64,000 nucleotides of DNA from Sanderia malayensis (lineage: Eukaryota > Cnidaria > Scyphozoa > Semaeostomeae > Pelagiidae). How positions within the stretch are numbered: the first letter of the stretch is position 1; each line of letters begins with the position of its first letter. The stretch covers positions 1,914,631-1,978,630 of the forward strand of contig RQOL01000882.1 in NCBI GenBank assembly GCA_013076295.1. The letters are read 5' to 3'. The position numbers were made by a program, and so were the translations under genes. Positions 55,368 to 64,000 of the stretch are shown here, piece by piece. Under the pieces are notes generated by a model. It searched no databases and had not been told where the DNA came from. It saw nothing but the letters and a program-made list of their open reading frames with translations.

Positions 55368-58300
55368 TTAAATCCTATCCCTCTTCTCGGCAAAAAAGTT
55401 CCTTAACATGTAAACTTGAAATAAGCTGACGACAACAATTAAAACAGTCTGTCCCAAAGACCAGTACTGGACCCTTTCGCACAGATACTCAGCCTCTTCT
55501 CGGCCAGAAGCCTCGCGCAGGCGATGGTGCGTTTGGTAGTCAATGACAACCTTCAGGGCCTCGTGCATGTTCGACGCAGACGTCTCGAGTTGGGTGAGTG
55601 CCGTGTGGTGACTCCCAACTGTTGCAGCCAAAGGAGGTTCGTCGCCGGCTTGAAAGTCCAAATAGACGGTCTTGTGGGTAAAACTGGAAAATTCATTGCT
55701 GAAGCAAAATGTGTATTCACCTGGAAAGAAAAGTGGAAAATTTTCACATTGCTACACCCGACATATACGACAGTATTCAATTGGTTATATACGCAAGACA
55801 CTACTTCATCCAGGGGGCAAATCGAGTTTGTCATTGTATACTATGGAGCAGTTCAAAAAGGTACCAGATGTTTGGTTTGCTATATACAGTGACGTTCGTT
55901 ATGAGAGGGTTTGATTGTATACTATGAAGCAGTTCAAAAAGGTACCAGATGTTTGGTTTGCTATATACAGTTACGTTCGTTATATGAGGGTGAATTGTAT
56001 ACTATGACGCAGTTCAACAGGGGACCAGATGTTTAGTTTGCTATATACAGTGAGGTTCGTTATATGAGGATGAATTGAATACTATGAAGCAGTTCAAAAA
56101 GGGACCAGATGTTTTGTTTGCTATATGTAGTGAAGTTTGTTATACGAGGGTTAATTGAATACTATGAAGCAGTTCAACAAGGGACCAGATGTTTAGTTTG
56201 TTATATGCAGTGAAGTTCGTTATATGAGGGTGAATTGTATACTATGAAGCAGTTCAACAAGGGACCAGATGTTTAGTTTGCTTTATACAGTGAAATTCGT
56301 TATAAGAGGGTGAATTGTATACCATGCAGCAGTTCAAAAAGGGACCAGATGTTTAGTTTGTTATATGCAGTGAAGTTCGTTATATGAGGGTTAATTGTAT
56401 ACTGTGAAGCAGTTCAACAAGGGACCAGATGTTTAGTTTGCTATATACAGTGAAGTTCGTTATAAGAGGGTGAACAAGAAAGCCAAAACTCAGTTTGCAA
56501 TAACTGGACAATTGGTATGGGAAGGAAGAACTCATTGTATCTAAACTCAAAAGACTAAAACACTTTAGCTGAAACAATCATATAAACAATGGCCTATTGT
56601 TAGTTGTTCTATTGTTGAATGGTCTACTGCTTATCTACAGCAAAGTATGTAGCAGCCAACAGTCTAGAAATTTCAGGATGGCGTTAAAAGGAAGATATGA
56701 ATGAAAGGGAAGATGGATGAAGATGGAATCAAAGCTGTGAAGGTTGCCAATGACAACAACACATCATCGCTCCAGTGGAATAAGAAAATGCAGAAGGTGA
56801 ATGAATATGGAACGGATGGAAAATGGAAATTAGAACTCACCTATGTCCTAAATTCGATGAGAGAAGCATCCAACATCGGTCTTTTTTGGCAAAAACAAAA
56901 CAACTTTAGCCCCCATTCCATATTGACCCCAAGCACACCCCTGAATAATTTGAAATGAGCCCCCATCTCACTCTCTGCTGTCTCCTTTCTTGTGAAAATT
57001 TTAAAAATTTTTAGGGGGTTGAAAGAACAGTGAATCAGGTGAAAAGTGGAGCAGGGAAAATTAAACTTGATTCAAGTCATGTGGTCCGAAAATTAGCACC
57101 CTCTCTCCCTTCTCTTATTCACATCACCCCAATCAGGCACTCTAAAAATCCACCCTGCACCCAATTTGGTAGCCAAATATCTCTCTCGGCTCTCGATAAA
57201 ATTTAAAATAATTAACTCAATTGATTCTCAGATTAATATTCCAGAAAGAAATTGGCATGAACTTGGCAACTCCAGGTTGACATGTTTGCAATGAGCTCAC
57301 AACACACCAAATTACTTTACAACTCCAAGAAACACAATTAATCTTAAACCAGTTATAATGGGAACATTTAAAATAGGGGGTTTATTTACCAAACATTTAC
57401 TAAGGATGTTGCAACATGGCAAGTCTCCTTTATGTTAAGTGTTTTGTTTTCAGACCCAGTACAACCTTTCTTTGCTCTGCATGCTTTCCATGCCAAGAAG
57501 TTGGAATTGAAGAGGATCAAATGGCAAAGCAAAGTAGATAAAAAGATGCATGGAATGACAATGTACTTTAGAGGAATTACATTGCCATTGCAAGCATCTT
57601 TTTCATCTTAGAAGATTGTTAGAGAGAAGTTCACTCACCATCAACTTCTGCCTTGAACTGATGGCTATCGTACTGTTTCTTCTTCTGTTCATACAAAACT
57701 TTTCCACTTGGGTCTTTGAGAATGACATCCACATCATAGTGACCCCCGGTAACAACCTAAAAAGAAGAATGACATAAAGGGTTTAGAAAAGTGGGGACAA
57801 CTTGTGGATCCCCGTCAATAGTTTATATCTTTGTCATTCAAATTTATATAATGGTTTTAGGCTGGCTTGGGCCAGCTCGCTAGCAATGAAAGTGAGGTAA
57901 TATTGGTAATATTTGTATATTATGATTGCACAAGTTTGGTAACATTCTGGTAAAACAAGCTTGCTAAAAAGACAATGGTGTTAAGAAAGTTATTAAAATT
58001 TCTTAACACCTGGTCCCTTGTTTCAAATGCCAGTTATGTCCAGCAACTTGATCTTGAAAATACATCAGTTTCAAATAAAATAAATGCCATAAACTCTAAG
58101 AATCCATTGGTGATGAAATTTTCATTTTTCTTTGAATTTTGAAATAGTAATTCCTTGACAAAATATAATATGCTAAATGTGAAATCTTAGGGAGTAAGTA
58201 AAATTGTTACTTTAAAACAACACTTTGATATTTGTTGTTGGAAACAATGGCAAGAGGTCATTAATAATTCATAACCTTGCAAGAGTTAAAAGTAAATTTT

Positions 58301-59016
58301 CCCCGTCTCCTTCGCAGTTACCTCGCATCGTAGGAGAAATATAAAAAATGGCCTTTGATTGAGAAAGTCTTCACTCGAATTAAAAGAGACGGTTGCGTAT
58401 ATAAAATGCAATGCCGAAAAATCAAGAACTTTCAGATAACCATGAAATATTAACGAAACATTGAAAAAACATTAGGTGCCACCTACTACAGTTACAACCT
58501 GTTTAATTATGAAACAAACAATAGAAGAAAGCCCAAAAACTCTTCTGTTGTGAGTTGAATACAAGCACCTTGAAACTCAGAGAAATTACTGTTTTCTTTT
58601 GAACTATCCTAAGCCGGGTTTGAAAAATTCATCGCTTTTTAACATTATATCGTGAATAAACGATAAAAGGGCCATATTCTGTTTATATTCTTCAACAAGG
58701 GGAAATGATATTGGTCAAAAGGGCCTACCTAACGAAGTGTGCGTCTATCGCATGGCAATGGTTTAAAATTGCAATTTATACGCCAAAAAGAAAAGAATTT
58801 TGATCATAAAAATAATACAGCAAATACTGCAGTGTTTACACCATAAATGAGCCTTACCTGAAATTCTAACGTGCTTTTCGTGTCCTTTTTGATAACTTCG
58901 TGAAAACATTGTTTAGCATTATCTTCTAGTTCGAAAGTTAGCTCCGTGCATTGAACCAGGGTTAACAGCAAACCAATAACTAACAGTGCAAGAACACGAG
59001 AGATGTACTGTTGCAT
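55368..59016 (-). CDS. TMED7: p24 family cargo receptor (TMED3/7-like), proximal isoform
   Basis: Three exons, 58858-59016, 57639-57756 and 55368-55720, total 630 bp and encode 209 residues, the usual p24 size. Start ATG (59016) gives a signal peptide ([20 protein letters not shown]), then a GOLD domain opening [18 protein letters not shown] with [39 protein letters not shown], a coiled-coil region ([19 protein letters not shown]), a C-terminal membrane segment ([20 protein letters not shown]) and a short cytosolic tail, [10 protein letters not shown], with the FF motif that binds COPII. p24 proteins cycle between ER and Golgi and select cargo. The subfamily is gamma (TMED3/TMED7); which member cannot be settled. 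Confidence 0.93.
55830..56475 (+). repeat. 80-bp satellite, about 8 copies, in TMED intron
   Basis: Same family as in CPEB1 introns, plus orientation, between TMED exons 57639-57756 and 55368-55720. Several units carry AAAAAGGTACCAGATGTTTG variants. Confidence 0.95.
56480..57638 (-). other. TMED intron 2, remaining part
   Basis: Unique AT-rich sequence without recognised gene. An 85-codon plus-strand frame at 56701-56958 has no domain. Short ACAATGGCCTATTGTT palindromic words at 56585-56620 recur at 50520, 60520 and 62265. Confidence 0.55.
57757..58857 (-). other. TMED intron 1
   Basis: About 1.1 kb between signal-peptide exon and second exon. AT-rich; nothing recognised. Confidence 0.7.
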
Positions 59017-59039
59017 AATGACTATATTTACTCGCAAAC

Positions 59040-60130
59040 CGAGCTATAACTATATAAAGGTTATTCTAGTTAAAACGCCTTCCTTTGCTTATCTTCAGCA
59101 TTCAGCTTCGATGTTACGCGGATACCATTATAGGGGTCTGGAACTAGCGTGCTTTCTTCGTTCGAAAACGTGGCAAAGTTCGTTGTGAGACCACGTTGTC
59201 ATTGGCCAGCGGCCTTTGATGATACAATCGTCATCATTTGCAGACAATAAAAATAACAACAGATATTAAACAAAGTTATCGACAACATGGAATGAAAATT
59301 TAAAACGGCGAAATATAGAGTCATCGTAAAAGTTAAATACTTGAATAAAATATGATATTAATAAAATGAACAAAGCAAAATGTTTAAAGCTTCCATGAGC
59401 AACAAGAAAACTGCAAAATCCAAAATAGTGTTTGTGAGCATGCGTATTGTAGTTCATGGGAAATTTCAAAATTATCAAACTTGACGAAACCAATACAGAA
59501 TATTTAAATGTTAAGCAGATTGATTGTTATATGAAGTTTGTTGTGAATAGTGTTAATTATAGATATGTAAACCAGGAGCGTTTAATAAACAGGTGATTGT
59601 CAAAGGAGGGCGCTAATTAAAAATTGCATTTAATAGAATAGAGGGGCGTTTAGTAGTGGGGGTGTTATAGAGATGCTATGCGATGTCACTTTCATCAAAA
59701 TTTACATCAAGCCAATATCTATAATGGTGGACCAAAGTCCTTGGGACATTAATAAAAATACGAAAAAATGGCTACCCGTAAACTTCTTGTTGTGGGTCTT
59801 ATCTAACCCCCTAAATCTCCCTCAAACAATGTTGTTCTCTCAATCTCGAAAATCAAAACGTTGCGACCATCATGCAAATATAATTTCGTCGAGACGTTGT
59901 ATGGCATTGTCTCTTAGCCTGTGTCCCAGTCCACAATTGTATACTATCCCAGTCCAGCATTTGTGGACTGGGACACAGGGTACTGTCTCTGGGAACAACA
60001 TTGTTTGGGGGGAATGAAGAGCGCGTGCGAAATTTGCGAAACTGTCCCAAAAAATTTATTGCCTTCTGTAAGTCTTGGGACACTTGAACACATGAAGTAC
60101 TTGAAGTTCCAAAATGGTTAACAAATTTGA
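59040..60130. other. Intergenic region between TMED and GPCR
   Basis: Holds the TMED upstream flank, a decayed GCGTTTAATA/GGCGCTAATTA MITE near 59575-59665 and a strong hairpin at 59918-59979. A 114-codon plus frame (59673-60017) runs through that hairpin and lacks any domain, so it is not called. Confidence 0.55.
59918..59979. repeat. 19-bp perfect inverted repeat
   Basis: CCTGTGTCCCAGTCCACAA at 59918-59936 pairs perfectly with 59961-59979 across a 24-base loop, which itself contains a third CCCAGTCCA word. Function unknown; it could be a miniature element or a structured RNA. Confidence 0.85.
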
Positions 60131-60131
60131 T

Positions 60132-62171
60132 TTAGCTGTTGAGTGGAGTGGGGTTTGTTGTGGAATCTTCTTTCACGTCAATGTGGAATAAGCGGGCCAG
60201 CTCTCTCCGGAAAGTCGAGCCGGAAAAGCAATAAAGAAAACAATTGATGGAGGAATTCAGGACAACACCAAGTCTTGCGAAGTCGTATGTGCTTTCCACG
60301 AGTTTCCAGTTATCTGGGTGTGTATCTAAATTGGAAATAGATTGAGTTGTCATTCATTGAGCTGTTTTTTATCACCGAACTGTTAGCAAAGCAACGACTA
60401 AATATCGGAAAACGTTTATTGGAAAAATTATTAATTAATTTTTGGAAAAAGTTAAGAAATGATAGGTACTTATTCCGGACAAATAAGAAACTCAACTCTG
60501 ATTTTTTGCAGAGAACAATAGAATAGAACGATAGAACAATGGTCTTCTGTTAAGAAACAATAGGCTATACTAACAAGGCTGACTTATTTTTGCGGAGATG
60601 TAACTACTGTATTTCCAGTAGGTAAAGGGTCTGACTATATTGTCTTATACTATCACCACTGGAAGGTCCATTTAGTCCATTGATAAACAATATAAAATGA
60701 TATATTTCCAGGAGGAAAAATTGTTCGACTATATTGTTTCCTACTGTCATCTCTTGAAGGTCCATTTAATTCATTGCTAAACAATTCCAAACTATATATT
60801 TCCAGAAGGTAAGGTATCTAAAACTATAATGTCTAGCAAGAAACAGATGACGGGGTAAATCAAAAGAAAAATAGCAAGAAAACGAGGGTTGACTTACTTT
60901 TTCCAACCTTAAGCATGAAGAAGCATTGATTGATGCATTGCCATGCCAACAAGATGAGAAATGCAAATGTAACGGTGAGCAACACTTTGGTAATCTGTCT
61001 GTCTTGCTTCTTTCGCTGATCAACTGCCTTGTTGTCATTATCGTGTTCGTGCAGCTGTTTGAAGCCCTTCGTGTTGCGTAAGAGGGTCACGATAATCCAC
61101 GCGTTCAAAACGGCAATAGTCGCCCACGGCGCCAACACGAGGAACATGCAGTGAACCCAGAACTCGTACTGAACGGCGGAGCCTCGTTTCGCGTAGGCCG
61201 TATCGACTGAGGCCCAATGCGAACACCTGCGGTCTGCGGTGACCGGGCCCGTGTCGTCGCAGCCTGGGGCATAGTTAAAAAAGTGCGGGAAATTGATGAT
61301 GAAACAGAAAGCGAGGATGGCAGCTATGGCAACGTAAGTTCTCTTGACGGAACAATAATTTCTGGCCTGCAGACAGAAATAAATACACAAGATTATAATC
61401 TAAAGCATTGTTAATTTAAATGGACATGTATGCTTGCTCTATCTTTACAAGGTATGGGTTTATAAGGTCAAGCAAAGATGGAGCATTGAATATAGGACAC
61501 ACGAGGCTATAACCTAAGCAGTTGATAGATGCACAAGTATGCTTGCTCAATCTTTACAAGGTATGGGTTTCTAAGGTTGAGCATAGATGGAACATTGAAT
61601 ATAGCACACACAAGGCTATAATCTAAGCAGTTGATAGTTGATAGATGCACATGTATGCATATGCTTGCTCCGTCTTGCAAAGTATGGGATTTAGTGTTTG
61701 ATTGTCAAGGTATATTTTGTTTCTAAAACCGAGCACAGATGTACTTGTTGTATTTATTACCGAAAGAAACCACCAACCTGTACGGGAAACCGCACAACTA
61801 TGAACCGGTTAACGGTTAATCCAACGGTCACCCAAATGCTGGCGACAATAAAGAAGAAGAACACAGGGAATCCGATGTAGGAAAAGAACCAATTGTACGC
61901 ATAGGTGTGAATGAACGACCGCTGTCCACCGGTGTTGTCGTCACCACCAAGCTCTTTCAGACTGTTGGTGAGAAAGAAGAAGATGAGAAGACCGCTGTCC
62001 ACAGCACCGAGGGCAATGAAATATACACTGCTTGTCTGGCTGCTTCCGATGTTCTTCTTGATAAACCGACGCCATACGAATATGGACAGAATGTTTCCGA
62101 TTAGGCCCAAAATGCAGACGGGTATGCTGATCGGTACCAGGGTTATCCAACCCAAATCGTCGTATTTCTTG
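60132..62171 (-). CDS. Class A (rhodopsin-like) GPCR, orphan, 5' end missing
   Basis: Exons 61778-62171, 60898-61366 and 60132-60325 join in phase and encode seven membrane segments. TM1 has GLIGNILSIFVW; TM2 LGAVDSGLLIF; the DRY position reads NRF (TVNRFIVVRFP); TM4 IAAILAFCFIINFP; the second outer loop has two Cys; TM6 KVLLTVTFAFLILLAWQC; TM7 NSSINCFLYCFSGSTFRREL, with SINCFLY in place of NPxxY. The pattern is like invertebrate peptide (FMRFamide-type) receptors, but no ligand can be named. The first exon starts after a GTTTTACAG acceptor in mid-codon, so the N-terminal exon lies upstream. The tail is short, ending TNPTPLNS. Confidence 0.88.
60605..60830 (-). repeat. 93-bp repeat family in GPCR intron
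   Basis: ATTTCCAG recurs at 60611, 60704 and 60798, so the period is 93-94 bp. It is the same family as in CPEB1 introns although this is an unrelated gene, which points to a dispersed element rather than local duplication. Confidence 0.85.
61425..61690 (-). repeat. About 115-bp tandem repeat in GPCR intron
   Basis: Units with TATGCTTGCTCTATCTTTACAAGG, GGTATGGGTTT, AGATGGA(A/G)CATTGAATATAG and AAGCAGTTGATAGATGCACA occur twice in full and once in part. Confidence 0.85.
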
Positions 62172-62344
62172 CTGTAAAACAAAGCATAATACTTGCAATG
62201 CAGTAAAAACCCGCATGTAAGAACCAATGTATTAAGAACCTTCAGGGTGATTTTTCTGCTCAAAACAATAGACGAAACAACAGCCTATTGTCTTGGAACA
62301 ATAAGCTGGAAGAAGAATTTAGAGGTTTTTACCGTATAAGCGCT

Positions 62345-62480
62345 TCCTTCTATTTTTTTTCTTTTTTTTTTCAAATACAAGTTTAAAGGCCGAGATGGCC
62401 CATAACTGCTTAAATTTTTATACAGCGGTAGTGATTTACTTTTTTACAAACAATAACATAACAATAGAAAAAATAAGGAT
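62345..62480. mobile_element. Possible 3' tail of a retroelement
   Basis: A T-rich run (TTTTTTTTCTTTTTTTTTT) is followed by AAGGCCGAGATGGCCCATAA, resembling on the minus strand an element that ends in poly(A). No reverse transcriptase is present, so the identification is weak. Confidence 0.35.
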
Positions 62481-64000
62481 ACATGTAAAGTACTAAATTA
62501 AAAAAATTGTAAGAAAATCTAAATACAGATACAAATTATGCTCATGATCAGAAGATTTTGCTCAAAATTAACCTCAGTCTGATTTGATTGGTTAAGTTAT
62601 GGAACTATTGAAGTATTTAGTTCTTTTATCGAATGTTTTCCTGCAGAAATGTCCCAAAAGATTCGTGGTTCTATAACCGTCGCCCCAATAAACCCCCCTT
62701 ATTTCATTAAAAAATTAAATAAACGCTCGTTCTTCCAGCAATATAAAGAATTAATATTATCAATTTTTTATATTATCAATTTATAAAGTGTCTATTTATT
62801 TATCATCCTGTGCTAGGGACACTATTTATTACTAAGACTGATAATTAAATTACTCAAATTAAATAGTTAAAATTGGTGTCGCGTGTGGTTGCTGCAGAAG
62901 CATGGAGAAGCCAATGAAATTCTCAAAACTTGCATTTTCACATGATAATGGCTAGTATTTTGAAACAGACAGAAACTTGCTGAATTTAGGAAATCAGACA
63001 GAAGGTTGTCTTGACGGCTGTGCTGGGCCTAACAAAATTAAACTTTCGTTTTCATAGAGGTTGTACACTTGAGGAACAAGTTGAGGTTGTTGCAAACCTT
63101 CGTATTGTTGTAAACTGAGTTGCTTGCGTAATATTACATAACAAAATTCAAAATCAAGTTGTGTGTGTGCCCCACAAAACGACAAAATCAATATTTCAAA
63201 ATTCAAACCACTTCATTATCAAACAATATTATAAAATGGACCCGAGCAGATCAGCGCCCACCAAAAAGAAGCAATGTTTACAAAGCAGTAGTATGGTGAA
63301 GGTGAGTATATGCTTACCTCTGGGTCATTTTTACTGCAGCATGCAGTGTTAAATTGAGTCGGAACTGTGCTTCCAACCAGTTAAGTGCGTGTGAATGGGG
63401 CAAAACCAAAACACGAGAAGCCAGCAATGAACGAAACGTTGTTATTGTTTGGTGTCTTGTTTCTGGGTCCTGTTGTATCTGGCGTGGCGTGCTTGTGTTG
63501 TGTTTGCAATGATGAAAGCTCAGTGTCGAATGACTTCCGTGTCAATATGATTATCACGTGTACTAAAACGCAGGTGCTGATAAAGCCTGGAATGGAAGAA
63601 ATAGCACGGAATGGAAAGGAAACATGAGAATTTGCATGGAATGGGAGGAACGAATTAGAATACCCTGTTAAGCCTGTAACATTGTGGAATATAATATAAT
63701 ATTGTGGAATACAAGAGAATAATATAAAATTTAGAAAAAACAACATTTTACTGAACAGTGGAAGCTCAGTGCAAATTTTCTAAAAGTTTGATGGCGATAC
63801 ATCTTTCACTGAACAAATTTATTAATTCGGTGAAAATTTCCTTTGTTCTCTTAACGCGTGCGAACTAAAGTAATGGGTTATGATAGTAATACTCTCCCTC
63901 CCCCTCCACCAGACCTCAATTTAGAATTCGAGATGTTTAGCCCTATTCAGTGAAGTGTTCAGGGCGCTTTACCCAGGCGTTACAAGGCTGACGAACTTTT
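62480..64000. other. Window end, no recognised gene
   Basis: AT-rich sequence with short frames only. AATGGAATG-type words and an ATATAATATTGTGGAATA repeat near 63690 are low complexity. An upstream GPCR exon is expected here or beyond, but cannot be fixed. Confidence 0.5.
62994..63206 (-). CDS. Possible N-terminal exon of the GPCR (weak)
   Basis: A 70-codon minus frame upstream of the receptor, with QLSLQQYEGLQQPQLVPQ and an NES glycosylation site, a composition typical of receptor N-termini. No splice junction or start was convincingly linked to exon 61778-62171. It may be chance. Confidence 0.15.
   Translation of the reverse strand: MNFEILILSFCGAHTQLDFEFCYVILRKQLSLQQYEGLQQPQLVPQVYNLYENESLILLGPAQPSRQPSV

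Noticed and set aside
56701..56958. 85-codon charged frame in TMED intron
   Set aside because: Purine-rich intronic sequence; no homology recognised and no supporting splice sites.
59673..60017. 114-codon frame near the hairpin
   Set aside because: It runs through an inverted repeat, and the minus strand is also open there. No domain.

Overview
ORGANISM. The window is eukaryotic nuclear DNA: AT-rich, genes split into short exons with GT..AG introns, many minisatellites and MITE-like elements, and one 100-N assembly gap. The gene set suggests an anthozoan cnidarian (sea anemone or coral). The strongest clue is a type II membrane protein with collagen, Ig and fibrinogen domains, the layout of cnidarian ficolin-like proteins (CniFL). 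No species can be named from sequence alone.

LAYOUT. (1) Arm A, 1-17067, and arm B, 24017-38995, are inverted copies of one locus. Each carries, from outside inward, a CPEB1-type gene (plus strand in A, minus in B), about 5 kb of downstream sequence, a 1.9 kb fold-back element, and the first two coding exons of an ACP6-like histidine acid phosphatase. (2) The spacer, 17.1-23.9 kb, holds a minus-strand CniFL gene plus a second, directly repeated 3' part that runs into the N gap at 23917-24016. (3) From 39.0 to 64.0 kb the sequence is single copy within the window. It holds two possible 5' exons of the arm B CPEB1 gene (43.3 and 46.9 kb), a p24/TMED gene with two candidate 3' ends (51.6-59.0 kb, minus), a TTAA-flanked THAP element (53.3-54.4 kb) and a three-exon class A GPCR (60.1-62.2 kb, minus).

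INTERPRETATION. The inverted duplication is either a true palindrome or two haplotypes joined head to head across the gap. The outer arms differ by several percent and by minisatellite copy number, while the inner 6 kb is almost identical. Both arms break off in the same ACP6 intron, and sequence near the centre is full of one-base indels. These points favour an assembly or haplotype explanation, although gene conversion in a palindrome would give a similar gradient. The CPEB1 copy in arm B is open through all nine exons (488 codons plus stop); the copy in arm A has a 5-bp deletion that breaks the frame.

FUNCTIONS. CPEB1 controls cytoplasmic mRNA polyadenylation and translation, ACP6 hydrolyses lysophosphatidic acid, TMED is an ER-Golgi cargo receptor, CniFL is a putative lectin-like recognition receptor and the GPCR is an orphan receptor. 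I see no shared pathway; this is ordinary animal gene neighbourhood. The main structural theme is tandem repeats: 80-bp, 60-bp, 20-bp and 93-bp families recur in introns across the window in both orientations.
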